64,000 nt of DNA, from NCBI RefSeq assembly GCF_001880325.1, contig NZ_CP016312.1, positions 1,116,001 to 1,180,000 on the forward strand, read 5' to 3'. The DNA is from Thermus brockianus (GTDB taxonomy: Bacteria > Deinococcota > Deinococci > Deinococcales > Thermaceae). Below are positions 17,333 to 26,262 of the stretch, in pieces. Position 1 is the first letter of the stretch; every line of letters begins with the position of its first letter. The notes below the pieces were generated by a model. The model ran no database searches and was not told the DNA's origin. It was given only the letters and a program-made list of their open reading frames with translations. Position numbers and translations under genes: made by a program.

Positions 17333-18825
17333 CTAGTAGCCTCGTACGAAGGCCAAGATGGGGTCGCGCAGGAGGTAGGTGAGGAGAAGGACCAGAAGCT
17401 GCAGCCCGATGAAGGGGATGCCCCCCAGGTAGATGTCCGCCGTCTTGACCTCCTTGGGGGCCACGTTCCTTAGGTAGAAGAGGGCGAAGCCGAAGGGCGG
17501 GGTGAGGAAGGAGGTCTGGAGGTTCACCCCCACCAGTAGGCCAAACCAGAGCTTGTCTATGCCCAAGGCGTCGGCGCCGATGGCCAAGAGGGGCAGGGCG
17601 ATAAAGGCGATCTCAAAGAAGTCAATGAAGAAGCCCAGGAGGAAGACGAGGACCATGACGAAGAGGATGAAGCCCACCTCACCCCCCGGAAGCCCTGTAA
17701 GGAAGCCCTCCACCCAAAGGTCCCCGTCCACGCCCCGGAAGACCAGGCTGAAGAGGGTGGAGCCAATCAGGATGAAGATGACGAAGGCGGTGAGGCGGGC
17801 CGTGCCCTCCATGGCCCCGTAGAGCACGGGGAAGGAGAGCCTGCGGTTTAGGGCGGCGAGGATCAAGGCCCCCACCACCCCCATGGCCCCGGCCTCCGTG
17901 GGGGTGGCCAGGCCGATGAGCACCGTGCCCAGGACCAGGAAGATGAGGACCAAGGGGGGTACCATGGAAAGGAGGGCCCTGCGGAGGAGGGGGTTTTTCC
18001 GGATCCAGGGGAGGAGGAAAAGGGTCCAAAGCCCTAGGCCCAGGAGAATCTCCAAGCCCTCCAGCCACCCGGGAAGGTGCAAAAACTCCCCTACCCGCCA
18101 GGCCCCCACCCCCACCAAGAGGTAGGAGAGGAGGGCGAAGGCCGCCTGTCCTTCCTTGCCGGCATCGGGACGGGCTTCGGGGGGCAGGGCGGGGGCCCAC
18201 CGGGGCCGGAAGAGGGCCACGTAGACGACGTAGAGGAAGTAAAGCCCCACGGTGAGCCCGGCGGGGATGAGGGCCGCCCGGTACATATCCCCCACGCTCA
18301 CCCCCAGCTGGTCCGCCAGGACGATGAGGACCACGCTCGGGGGATGATCTGGGCCAGGGTGGCGGAGCCCAGGATGACCCCGCTGGCCAGGCGGGGGTTA
18401 TAGCCGTACTTGAGCATCACGGGTAGGGAGATGAGGCCCATGGCCATGACGCTGGCCGCCACCACCCCCGTGGTGGCGGCCAGGATGGCACCCACGAAGA
18501 CCACGCTCAGGGCAAGCCCACCCCTTAGGGGCCCAAAGAGCTTGCCCATGGTGTCCAAAAGGTCCTCCGCCAGCCCGCTTCTTTCCAGGATAATCCCCAT
18601 GAAGGTGAAGAAGGGGATGGCCAGGAGGAGCTGGTTGGACATGATGCCGAAGATGCGGTCGGGCATGGCCCGCAGCAAGGGCGCTGGGAAGAGGTCCAGG
18701 GCGATGCCCAAAAAGCCGAAAACGATGCCCACCGCCCCCAAGGAGAAGGCCACGGGGTAGCCGGAGAGGAGGAAAACCACGAGGGCAAGGAACATCAGAG
18801 GGGGCATAAGGGTTTCTAGGCTCAT
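17333..18825 (-). CDS. TRAP transporter large membrane subunit (DctM), one apparent frame break
   Basis: Start ATG 18825 ([30 protein letters not shown]), overlapping dctQ in an ATGA arrangement. It has many membrane segments and DctM motifs such as [68 protein letters not shown] and a C-terminal [16 protein letters not shown]. The frame breaks in the G run 18339-18343; one extra base joins ...LAQIIPP to [22 protein letters not shown] and gives one 497-residue protein. If the break were real, the transporter would be dead; the homopolymer form makes an artefact more likely. Confidence 0.87.
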
Positions 18826-19367
18826 TCCAGCACCTCCTTCTCCACCTCGTCCCAAGGGGTGGGGCGGTGGCCGGTAAGAAAGGCGATGCGCTTGATGAGC
18901 TCCGAAACGCCCTGGAGGAGCAGAAGGGCGAAACCGAGCACCACCGCCAGCTTGATGGGCCAGCGGGGCAACCCCCCCACGTCGGGGGACATTTCCCGGA
19001 TGGCCAGGGAGTTCATGGCCCAGGGCCAGGCCAGGTAGAGCACCCCAAGGGCCATGGGCAGGAGGAAGAGCACCGTCCCCACCACGTCAATCCAGGCCTG
19101 GGTGCGCCGGCTAAAGCGGCCAAAGAGGAGGTCTATCCGCACGTGGGCGTTGTGCTTGAGGGCGTAGGCTCCCCCCAGGAGGAAGATGAGGCTGAACATG
19201 TACCACTGGGCCTCGAGGTAGGCGTTGGAGCTGTAGTTGAAGCCGTAGCGCAGGATGGCGTTGCCGGCGGAGAGGAGGGCCACCAGGAGGACGAGCCAGA
19301 CCACGAGCCGCCCCACCCCTGCCGTAAGGGCGTCTATGGCGCGGGATAAACCCAAGAGAAAGCGCAT
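18822..19367 (-). CDS. TRAP transporter small membrane subunit (DctQ)
   Basis: 181 residues from ATG 19367; a long upstream in-frame extension has no similarity. There are four hydrophobic segments, with the DctQ pattern [46 protein letters not shown]. It pairs with DctM to form the sodium-driven membrane part of a TRAP transporter. It has its own strong promoter at 19396-19424 and overlaps dctM. Confidence 0.92.
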   Translation of the reverse strand: MRFLLGLSRAIDALTAGVGRLVVWLVLLVALLSAGNAILRYGFNYSSNAYLEAQWYMFSLIFLLGGAYALKHNAHVRIDLLFGRFSRRTQAWIDVVGTVLFLLPMALGVLYLAWPWAMNSLAIREMSPDVGGLPRWPIKLAVVLGFALLLLQGVSELIKRIAFLTGHRPTPWDEVEKEVLE

Positions 19368-19395
19368 ATTCTTACCCCCCAAGAAAACCGGCCCC

Positions 19396-19424
19396 ATCCT
19401 ACCCGGGAAGGGAAGGGGTGTCAA
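19396..19424 (-). promoter_or_regulatory. Strong promoter of dctQM
   Basis: On the minus strand a perfect TTGACA (19424-19419), exactly 17 nt, and TAGGAT (19401-19396); the dctQ start is 28 nt further on. Confidence 0.8.
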
Positions 19425-19447
19425 TGCGTCCTGAAGGCAACTCCCTC

Positions 19448-20656
19448 CTACCGGGCCCGGCGGATGGGGGCCACCAAGAAGGCCCCGAGGAGGAAGAAGC
19501 CCCCGGCCAGCAGGAAAAGGACCAGGTAGCCAAGGCCCTCTTCCCGGGTGTTCAGGAGGTCCAAGGGCCGGCCAAAGGCCCCAGCCAGGACCTGGGGCAC
19601 CACGATGGAGGTCTGCCAGAGGCCCATGTCCGTGGCGTGGGCCTTGGGGTCTTGGAGGACATCCGTCACCAAGGCCCAGTCCACCGCCAGGTAGATCCCG
19701 TAGAAAAGCCCAAAGAGGAGGGAAAGGGCGAGGAGTAGGTCGTAGCGGGGAAAGAGAAGGATAAAGGGCATCAGAAGCCCAAGCCCCGCCCCGGAAAGGT
19801 AGATGAGGCGCTTCCGGCCAAGCCGGTCCGAGGCCCGGCCGGCGGGCACGCTGGCAAGCCCCGCCCCCACGGAGATGAGGAGGCCCAGAAGGGCCACCGC
19901 CTGGAAGGGTTCTTCCGTGAGGGTGCGGCCCAGGGCCTGGAAGGTCCGCACCGCGTCGGCCAAGTAGTACTGGAGGTAGGTCTGGGCCAGGTAGAAGCCC
20001 AGCATCACCAGGAAGCGGGTGAGGTAGACGAGGAGGAAGTCCCGGTCCCGCCACGGGGCGGCCATGGCCTCGAGGAAGGGGCGCCGGGAGCGGTGGGGCA
20101 GGGCCTCGGGGACCAAGGGAAGGCTCAAGCCTGCGCCCAAGAGGTTGAGGAGGGCGGCCGCATAGGCCTGGGGCGCCAGGGGCAAGAGGAAGCCCACGGC
20201 ACCCCCCAGGACCTGGCCCAAGACCTGGAGCGCCCCCATGTAGCCCGAGGCCTGGCCCCGCTCCCCTTTGGCCACCAGGTCGGGGATGAGGGCGGAGTAG
20301 GGCCCCGTGGCCAGATCGTCCGCCACCTGGAGCAGGAGGTAGGAGAGGAGGAGCACCCCGTAGCTAGGGGCGTGGGCGAGGAGCACCAGGGCGAAGGCGG
20401 TGAGGAGGCTTCCCCAAAGGAGAAAGGGCCGCCTTTTCCCCAGGCGGTCCGAGAGGTAGCCCATGAGGGGTGGGCCCAGGATGGCCATCACCGCCCCCAA
20501 GGCGAAGAGGAAGCCCAGGCGGCTCGCCTTCTCCTCGGGAGGGGAAAGCTCCGCCACCTTGGCGGGTAGGAGGACCAGGAGAACCAGGAACCACTTGAAG
20601 CTGGTGGCGAACCAGTAAGCGGAGAGGCGGAGGAACCACCCTGGCCCGTGGCGCAT
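19448..20656 (-). CDS. Major facilitator superfamily transporter
   Basis: 402 residues from ATG 20656; upstream extension rejected. Twelve or so hydrophobic segments, the MFS loop motif GYLSDRLGKRRPFLLWGS between helices 2 and 3, and a second copy AGRASDRLGRKRLIYLSGAG in the second half. The sequence resembles the sugar-cation symporter-like group (EALPHRSRRPFLEA, DVLQDPKAHATDMGLWQTSIVVPQ), but the substrate is unknown. It starts 10 nt after the UspA gene and is probably in the same operon. Confidence 0.88.
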   Translation of the reverse strand: MRHGPGWFLRLSAYWFATSFKWFLVLLVLLPAKVAELSPPEEKASRLGFLFALGAVMAILGPPLMGYLSDRLGKRRPFLLWGSLLTAFALVLLAHAPSYGVLLLSYLLLQVADDLATGPYSALIPDLVAKGERGQASGYMGALQVLGQVLGGAVGFLLPLAPQAYAAALLNLLGAGLSLPLVPEALPHRSRRPFLEAMAAPWRDRDFLLVYLTRFLVMLGFYLAQTYLQYYLADAVRTFQALGRTLTEEPFQAVALLGLLISVGAGLASVPAGRASDRLGRKRLIYLSGAGLGLLMPFILLFPRYDLLLALSLLFGLFYGIYLAVDWALVTDVLQDPKAHATDMGLWQTSIVVPQVLAGAFGRPLDLLNTREEGLGYLVLFLLAGGFFLLGAFLVAPIRRAR

Positions 20657-20666
20657 GGGCTTTACC

Positions 20667-21500
20667 TTACCAGACCGTGGCCTCGGGTACCACCAGAAGG
20701 GGCAAGGGGCTTTGGCTAGCGAGCGCCTCCACCATGCGCCCAAGGCGGTGCCGCCAGGTGCTTTTGGCCTTGGAGCCCAGAACCAGGAGGTCGGCTTGCC
20801 GGGCCTGGGCCAGGCGTACCAGGTCCAGTTCGTCCTCCCCGGGGGAGACCTCCACCACCCCCGAGGCCTTGAGGAGGTCTTCCAAAAAGGCCTTGGCCCG
20901 CTCTAGCACCTCCCCTAGGGAAAGCCTTTCCGGGTCCAGGTAGGTGGGGAAGCAACACCCCCCCTTGCCGCTCACCAGGTGGAGGGCGAAGACCTCGGCC
21001 CCCAAGGCCTTGCCCCAGGCCTCGGCGACCCGGAAGGCGGCGAGGGCTGCTGGGCTTTCGTCCAGGCCCACGGCGATGCGCCGGATTTCGCTCAAGGCCT
21101 TGGGCAAAAGGAGGACGGGCACCTCCCCCCGGTGGAGGAGGTAGCGGGCCAGGCCGCCCCGGGCCAGGGCCTCGAGGCTCCCCGTACCCCGTTGCCCCAG
21201 GAGGACCAAGCGGCTTTTCTGCGCCTCCGCCGCCACCACCTGGGCGGGAAAGCCCCGGAGGACCTTGGCCCTTATCCCCGTGGCCGAGAGGGCCTCCCGC
21301 ACCCTGGCCTCCACCTGGGCCAGCGTAGCCGCGAAAGCCTCCCTTAGCTCGGGAAAGCGCTGGCCCAGGGCGTCAAAGTAAGGGGTGGGCACCACGTGCA
21401 AAAGCTCGGCTTCCACCCCAAGCCCCTTTTCCAGGTGGCGGGCCGTGGCCACCAGGGCCTCGAGGGCCTCTCCCAGGTCCACCGCTGCCAGGAGCCGCAT
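20667..21500 (-). CDS. Tandem universal stress protein (UspA family)
   Basis: 277 residues with two Usp domains. The first (1-135) starts MRLLAAVDLGEALEALVATARHLE and ends with the nucleotide-loop region LLGQRGTGSLEALARGGLARYLLHRGEVPVLLLP. The second (138-277) starts IRRIAVGLDESPAALAAFRVAE and ends VLGSKAKSTWRHRLGRMVEALASQSPLPLLVVP; its glycine loop is degraded, so only the first domain may bind ATP. A Cys pair (GGCCFP) lies in the second domain. Divergent from folP over a shared AT-rich promoter. Confidence 0.9.
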   Translation of the reverse strand: MRLLAAVDLGEALEALVATARHLEKGLGVEAELLHVVPTPYFDALGQRFPELREAFAATLAQVEARVREALSATGIRAKVLRGFPAQVVAAEAQKSRLVLLGQRGTGSLEALARGGLARYLLHRGEVPVLLLPKALSEIRRIAVGLDESPAALAAFRVAEAWGKALGAEVFALHLVSGKGGCCFPTYLDPERLSLGEVLERAKAFLEDLLKASGVVEVSPGEDELDLVRLAQARQADLLVLGSKAKSTWRHRLGRMVEALASQSPLPLLVVPEATVW

Positions 21501-21503
21501 GTG

Positions 21504-21525
21504 TTCACCTCCCGTTCACTATAAT
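21504..21525. promoter_or_regulatory. Overlapping divergent -10 boxes for folP and the UspA gene
   Basis: On the plus strand TATAAT (21520-21525) lies 6 nt before the folP GTG at 21532, implying a leaderless folP mRNA. On the minus strand TATAGT (21523-21518) overlaps it and precedes GGGAGGTG and the UspA ATG. The two promoters cannot be occupied together. No good -35 is seen on either side. Confidence 0.6.
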
Positions 21526-21531
21526 CCAAGC

Positions 21532-22350
21532 GTGCTTTGGCTTCGGGACCGCGCCCTTTCCCTGGACCGCCCCCTCCTCATGGGCATCCTCAACCTGACC
21601 CCTGACTCCTTTTCCGATGGGGGGCGCTACCTGGACCCGGAAAAGGCCCTAAAACGGGCCGAGGCGATGGTGGCCGAGGGGGCGGACATTTTGGACCTGG
21701 GGGCCGAGTCCACCCGGCCGGGGGCGGACCCCGTGCCCGTGGAGGAGGAGAAAAGGAGGCTTCTGCCGGTGCTGGAAGCGGTCTTGCCCTTGGGGGTGCC
21801 GGTGAGCGTGGACACCCGCAAGCCCGAGGTGGCGGAGGAGGCCCTAAGGCTTGGCGCCCACCTCCTGAACGATGTGACGGGCCTTCGGGACGAGCGCATG
21901 GTGGCCCTGGCCGCCCGGTTTGGGGTGCCCGCCGTCATCATGCACATGCCCGTGCCCGATCCCAAGGCCATGATGGCCTATGCCCGCTACGGGGACGTGG
22001 TGAAGGAGGTGCGGGACTTCCTCAAGGCCCAGGCGGAAAAAGCCCTTGGGGCCGGGGTACCCCAGGTGGTCCTGGACCCGGGGTTTGGCTTCGGGAAGCT
22101 CCTAGAGCACAACCTCGTCCTCCTAAAGCGCCTGGAGGAGATCGTGGCCCTAGGGCACCCGGTGCTGGTGGGGCTATCCCGCAAGCGCACCATCGGGGAA
22201 CTCACGGGGGTGGAGGTGCCGGAAAGGCGCGTGGCCGGCTCCGTGGCCGCCCACCTCTTCGCTGCCCTCAAGGGGGCGAGGATCCTCCGGGTGCACGACG
22301 TGGCCGCCCACCGGGAGGCCCTTGCCGTATGGCATGCCCTTTGGGGGTGA
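21532..22350 (+). CDS. folP: Dihydropteroate synthase
   Basis: 272 residues. Motifs: LLMGILNLTPDSFSDGGRYL, ADILDLGAESTRPGADPV, VSVDTRKPEVAEEAL, HLLNDVTGLRD, VVLDPGFGFGKLLEHN, VGLSRKRTIGELTG and RVHDVAAHREAL, all diagnostic. It joins p-aminobenzoate to the pterin in folate synthesis. The GTG at 21532 is chosen because TATAAT sits 6 nt upstream and the family starts here; the longer frame would run through the UspA start. folB follows 3 nt after the stop. Confidence 0.97.
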   Translation: MLWLRDRALSLDRPLLMGILNLTPDSFSDGGRYLDPEKALKRAEAMVAEGADILDLGAESTRPGADPVPVEEEKRRLLPVLEAVLPLGVPVSVDTRKPEVAEEALRLGAHLLNDVTGLRDERMVALAARFGVPAVIMHMPVPDPKAMMAYARYGDVVKEVRDFLKAQAEKALGAGVPQVVLDPGFGFGKLLEHNLVLLKRLEEIVALGHPVLVGLSRKRTIGELTGVEVPERRVAGSVAAHLFAALKGARILRVHDVAAHREALAVWHALWG

Positions 22351-22353
22351 GGC

Positions 22354-22710
22354 GTGGGGACCATTGCGCTTTTGGGGCTAGAGTTTTATGGCCGCCACGG
22401 CGTCATGCCCGAGGAGGGGCGGCTTGGGGCCCGGTTTGTGGTGGACCTCTGGCTTTCCGTGGCCTTTGAGGACAAGGGGGACCGGCTGGAGGAGACCGTG
22501 GACTACGCCGCCGTCTATGCCCTGGTGGAGGAGGTGGTGCGCCACCGCCGCTTCTACCTCATTGAGGCCCTGGCGGACCACCTGGCGGAAGCCCTTTTGG
22601 CGGCCTTTCCCCGCCTCGAGGGGGTAAGGGTGCGGGTGCACAAGCCCCACGCCCCCATCCCGGGCGTCTTCCGCGACGTGTACGCCGAGGTGGAGAAAAC
22701 GCGCTCCTAG
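22354..22710 (+). CDS. folB: Dihydroneopterin aldolase
   Basis: 118 residues, the normal FolB length. Motifs: LLGLEFYGRHGVMPEEGRLGARFVVDLWL (catalytic Glu region), ETVDYAAVYALVEEVV, LIEALADHLAEALL, and VHKPHAPIPGVFRDVYAEVE with the conserved catalytic Lys. The start is GTG 22354 behind GGGGGTGAGG. It acts directly before pterin pyrophosphorylation in the folate pathway; operon with folP. Confidence 0.95.
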   Translation: MGTIALLGLEFYGRHGVMPEEGRLGARFVVDLWLSVAFEDKGDRLEETVDYAAVYALVEEVVRHRRFYLIEALADHLAEALLAAFPRLEGVRVRVHKPHAPIPGVFRDVYAEVEKTRS

Positions 22711-22731
22711 AGAGCATTTTTGCCCCTCATC

Positions 22732-22840
22732 TTGCGCTCATGGGAGGTCTGTGATAGGATGGCCCCGCCCGAAAGGGCTAAGCCGAAGCTGGTATGCCTC
22801 CCCCACCGCTCATGGAGCGGTGGGCTATAAATTTTCTCAC
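22732..22840 (+). other. Structured intergenic segment: possible small RNA or remnant IS200/IS605-type end
   Basis: The 175-nt gap between folB and the NYN gene holds TTGCGC-N17-TAGGAT (about 22733-22760), then a small GNRA hairpin GCCC-GAAA-GGGC, then a perfect 10-bp stem CCCACCGCTC / GAGCGGTGGG (22802-22824) with a 3-nt loop, followed by CTATAAATTTTCTCAC. One reading is a short RNA ending in a hairpin. Another is the right end of a decayed IS200/IS605-type element: one frame through the stem reads AKPKLVCLPHRSWSGGL then stop, like a TnpB tail overlapping the end hairpin. I cannot choose between them. Confidence 0.35.
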
Positions 22841-22885
22841 GCCCCCAGGCTAAACTGAAGGTGCCCGGAAAGGGGCGGGCCGGAT

Positions 22886-23434
22886 ATGGAACGGGTGGCC
22901 ATATTTATTGACGGCTCCAACCTCTACAAGGGGTTGGTGCAGCACCTGGGTTCGGACTATCGGCTGAACTTTGTGGAGTTCATCACCCTCCTCACCGCCG
23001 GGAGACGGCTTCTTCGCGCCTACTACTACAACGCCCCCCTTCCCCCAGAGGACCCGGCGGCCAAGGCCCACCAGAGCTTCCTCAACTACCTGAAGCGGGT
23101 GCCCTACGTGGCCGTGCGCCTGGGGCGGCTGGAACGCCGGGCGGATGGCTTCGTGGAGAAGGGGGTGGACATCCAGATCGCCATTGACATCCTGCGCCTG
23201 GCCTACGCCGACGCTTACGATGTGGCGGTTTTGGTTTCCGGGGACGGGGACTTCGCCGAGGTGGTGCGGGTGGTGCAGGACATGGGCAAGCAGGTGGAGA
23301 ACACCACCTTCCACGCCCTTTCCTCCCACCGCTTGGCCCAGCAGGCGGACCGCTTCTACCCCTTGGACGATTTTCCCTGGGAGAGGCTTAGGGCGCCAGG
23401 CCTCCCCCAGGTGCCGGAGGGTGGGGAGGGCTAG
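22886..23434 (+). CDS. NYN-domain (LabA/DUF88-like) putative ribonuclease
   Basis: 182 residues. PIN-like NYN domain with acidic residues in place: [14 protein letters not shown] near the start, [48 protein letters not shown] in the core. Such proteins are predicted metal-dependent RNases; the target is unknown. ATG 22886. The stop overlaps the convergent ndk by 4 nt. Confidence 0.88.
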   Translation: MERVAIFIDGSNLYKGLVQHLGSDYRLNFVEFITLLTAGRRLLRAYYYNAPLPPEDPAAKAHQSFLNYLKRVPYVAVRLGRLERRADGFVEKGVDIQIAIDILRLAYADAYDVAVLVSGDGDFAEVVRVVQDMGKQVENTTFHALSSHRLAQQADRFYPLDDFPWERLRAPGLPQVPEGGEG

Positions 23435-23844
23435 AGGAGCTCCTCGGGGCGGAAGAAGAGGGCGATCTCCCGCTCGGCGTCCTCCGGGGTGGCCGAGCCG
23501 TGGATCACGTTCTCGTCAATGGTGGTGGCGTAGTCCCCCCGGATGGTGCCGGGGAGGGCGTCTTTGGGGTGGGTGGCCCCCATCATCTTGCGCACCTCGG
23601 CGATGGCGTTGGGCCCCTCCAGGACCATGGCCACCACCGGTCCTGAGGTGATGAAGCTCACCAAGTTGGGAAAGAAGGGTTTTTCCCGGTGCTCGGCGTA
23701 GTGCCTTTCGGCGAGCTCCTTTGAGATGCGCAGGGCCTTAAGCCCCACGATGCGGAAGCCCTTGCGCTCAAACCGGGCGAGGATCTCCCCCACCAGGCCG
23801 CGCCGGAAGCCGTCGGGTTTGACCATGACAAAGGTGCGCTCCAT
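23431..23844 (-). CDS. ndk: Nucleoside diphosphate kinase
   Basis: 137 residues, the typical length. Starts [29 protein letters not shown]; active-site segment [20 protein letters not shown] with phosphorylated His115. Transfers the gamma-phosphate between nucleoside triphosphates. It lies 21 nt after the phosphatase gene on the same strand. Confidence 0.97.
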   Translation of the reverse strand: MERTFVMVKPDGFRRGLVGEILARFERKGFRIVGLKALRISKELAERHYAEHREKPFFPNLVSFITSGPVVAMVLEGPNAIAEVRKMMGATHPKDALPGTIRGDYATTIDENVIHGSATPEDAEREIALFFRPEELL

Positions 23845-23865
23845 ACCCCTAGGAGTCTAGCAGGT

Positions 23866-24795
23866 TTAGGGCCCTTTGAAGTAGCCCAGGAGGATGTAGC
23901 CCACCACCAGGATCCAAAGGGCGATGAGGAGGACGTCCCGCCAGCCGATGCGGGGGCGCCTTTCCGGTTCCAGGACCTGGGTGGGGAGCTCGTCGGGTTC
24001 CTCCCCTAGCTTCAGGCGCACCGGGGCCCCCCGGGCGGCCTCGAGGGGAAGGGCGTAGGGCCGGTTGCCTGGCGGAAGCCCCTCCGGCACCCGCACCACG
24101 ATGGCGCTCACGTTGTCGGGCCCGCCCCACTCGTTGGCCAGGGCCACCAGGCGCTTGGCCGCCTCCTCGGGGGGGAAGGTTTTAAGGACCTCTTGCAGGG
24201 TGCGCTCGTCCAACACCCCAGAAAGCCCATCGGTGCAAAGGAGAAAGACATCCCCGGGTTCCAGCTTGAGCCCCAGGAGGTCCACCCGGGCCTGGGGGAA
24301 GGAGCCCAGGGCGTTGGTAATCACGTTGCGCCAGCGGTGCGTGCGGGCCTCCTCGGGGGTGAGGAGGCCCTGGCGCACCCTTTCCGCCACCCAGGAGTGG
24401 TCCTCCGTGAGGAGGGTAAGCTCGCCTTGGCGCAGGAGGTAGGCCCGGGAGTCCCCCACGTGGGCGATGAGGGCGTAGGGGAGGTCCAGGACCAAGGAGG
24501 TGGCGGTGGTGCCCATGCCCCGGTTCTCGGGGCGTTGGGCTTCCCGGAAGATGCGCTCGTTCGCCCGTTCAAAGGCCTCGAGGAGGGCCTTGGGGGAAGG
24601 CTCCTTGTCCTTTAGGTACTCCAGGATGCTCTCCACCGCCAGCCTCGCCGCCACCTCCCCCGTGCGGTGCCCGCCCATGCCGTCCGCCACCACGAACACA
24701 CCCCCCCAGGGGGTGAGGGCGTGGCCTATGGCGTCCTCGTTCTTGGGCCGCTTGCGGCCGGGGTGGGTTTCCAGGGCGAAGGCAAGCGGGGGCAC
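23866..24795 (-). CDS. PP2C-type (PPM) Ser/Thr protein phosphatase with a C-terminal membrane anchor
   Basis: 309 residues from GTG 24795. Metal-binding motifs of the PPM family: NEDAIG, VFVVADGMGGHRTGEVAA, GTTATSLVL, AHVGDSRAYLLRQGEL, LLCTDGLSGVL and GGPDNVSAIVV. A single membrane helix (DVLLIALWILVVGYILLGYF) ends the protein, so the catalytic domain faces the cytoplasm from the membrane. It could reverse the Ser/Thr kinase encoded at 44.1-44.9 kb (inference; not adjacent). Confidence 0.92.
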   Translation of the reverse strand: MPPLAFALETHPGRKRPKNEDAIGHALTPWGGVFVVADGMGGHRTGEVAARLAVESILEYLKDKEPSPKALLEAFERANERIFREAQRPENRGMGTTATSLVLDLPYALIAHVGDSRAYLLRQGELTLLTEDHSWVAERVRQGLLTPEEARTHRWRNVITNALGSFPQARVDLLGLKLEPGDVFLLCTDGLSGVLDERTLQEVLKTFPPEEAAKRLVALANEWGGPDNVSAIVVRVPEGLPPGNRPYALPLEAARGAPVRLKLGEEPDELPTQVLEPERRPRIGWRDVLLIALWILVVGYILLGYFKGP

Positions 24796-24886
24796 GGGGG
24801 GATTTTACCGCAGAGCACGGGGCCACAAGGGTGGCGTGGGTGCGGCCTTGCCTTTGGGATTTTTCTCTAGGCCGCCCACCGGGTTT

Positions 24887-26185
24887 TTATTCTTCCCCAC
24901 GCCGGCCGCGGAAGATGAGGCGGAAAGGGATTTCCTTAAGCCCCAGGTCCTCGCCGATCCGGTTCTTTAGGTAATTCTCAAAGGCGCGGGTGACGAACTC
25001 GGGGTGGTTGACGAAGAAGACGAAGGTGGGTGGGGCCACTTCCGGCTGGGTGGCGTAGAGGATCTTGAGGGGTTTGCCTTTGAAGTTGGGCATCTGCACC
25101 TTGGTGGTCCAGACGCCCACGAAACGGTTGAGCTCCGCCGTGGGGATGCGGGTGTGGTTGAGCTCGTGAAGGCGCACCGCCTCGCGGAAGATCTTGTCCA
25201 GGTTTTGCCGGGTGAAGGCCGAGGTGAACACCCGGGGCAGGTGCTCCAGGTGGGCGAGCTTCTCCCTGAGTTCCCGGCGCACCTTGGGGGCCTCCTCCTT
25301 GGTCACCAGGTCCCACTTGGTGATGACCAGGAGGGTGGGCTTACCCTTTTCCATGGCGTGGTTGGCGAGCTTCAGCTCCCGGTCCCCCACCTGGAAGGGG
25401 TCAATCACCAGGAGGACCACGTCCGCCTCCTCAATGGCCCTTAGGCTCCGCTTGATGGCCAGTTCTTCCACCAGGCTTTCCGGGCGCTTACGGATGCCGG
25501 CGGTGTCCACCAGGATAAAGCGGTTGCCGCCAAAGAAGAACTCCACGTCTATGGCGTCCCGGGTGGTGCCGGGCTCCTCGGAGACGATGACCCGCTCCTC
25601 GCCCAGGATGGCGTTGAGGAGGCTGCTCTTGCCGGCGTTGGGGCGGCCCACGATGGCCAAGCGGATGGCCGCCACCTCGGGCTCGGTGTCAATCTGCTTA
25701 ACCGGGAGTTTCTGCCAAATGGCCTCCAGGAGGTCGTCCAGGCCCCGGGCGTGCTCGCTGGAGGTGGGGATGGGGTCGCCGAAGCCGAGGGCGTAAAGGG
25801 GGCCCAGGTAGGCCTCGTGCTTGGGGTCGTCCACCTTGGTGGCCACCAGGATCACGGGCCTGCCCTTTTTGCGCAGGTACTCCGCCACCTCGTAGTCCGC
25901 CGGGGTGAGCTCGGCGCGGCCGTCCACGGCGAAGAGGACCACCTCGGCGTCTTCTAGGGCCCGATCCACCTTTTCCTGAATCTTCTTCTCCCAGCGGTCG
26001 CCCGACCATAGCCCCCCGGTGTCCACCAGGAGAAAGCGCCCCTTTTCCGTTTCCACCACGCCTTCTTTGAGGTCGCGGGTGACCCCGGGCACATCGGCCA
26101 CCACCGCACTCCGCCTGCCCAGGAGGCGGTTGAAAAGGCTGGATTTGCCCACGTTGGGCCGGCCTACGATGACGACTTTGTGCAT
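24887..26185 (-). CDS. der: Ribosome-assembly GTPase Der (EngA)
   Basis: 432 residues with two tandem G domains and a KH-like C-terminus: VVIVGRPNVGKSSLFNRLLG and DTGGLW in the first; LAIVGRPNAGKSSLLNAILG, DTAGIRKR and ITKWDLV in the second; C-terminal VGVWTTKVQMPNFKGKPLKILYATQ. The double-GTPase order is unique to Der, which acts in 50S subunit assembly. ATG 26185. Confidence 0.97.
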   Translation of the reverse strand: MHKVVIVGRPNVGKSSLFNRLLGRRSAVVADVPGVTRDLKEGVVETEKGRFLLVDTGGLWSGDRWEKKIQEKVDRALEDAEVVLFAVDGRAELTPADYEVAEYLRKKGRPVILVATKVDDPKHEAYLGPLYALGFGDPIPTSSEHARGLDDLLEAIWQKLPVKQIDTEPEVAAIRLAIVGRPNAGKSSLLNAILGEERVIVSEEPGTTRDAIDVEFFFGGNRFILVDTAGIRKRPESLVEELAIKRSLRAIEEADVVLLVIDPFQVGDRELKLANHAMEKGKPTLLVITKWDLVTKEEAPKVRRELREKLAHLEHLPRVFTSAFTRQNLDKIFREAVRLHELNHTRIPTAELNRFVGVWTTKVQMPNFKGKPLKILYATQPEVAPPTFVFFVNHPEFVTRAFENYLKNRIGEDLGLKEIPFRLIFRGRRGEE

Positions 26186-26262
26186 CTTTACCCCACGAAA
26201 GAGGGGTGGGAAGCCCCCACCCCGCCTTCTTCCAGTTTACCACAGGGGGTATACTCTTTGAG

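Noticed and set aside
19368-20054. 410-residue version of DctQ with a long N-terminal extension
   Set aside because: The extension is a shadow of the MFS gene in another frame; DctQ family similarity begins at the ATG at 19367.
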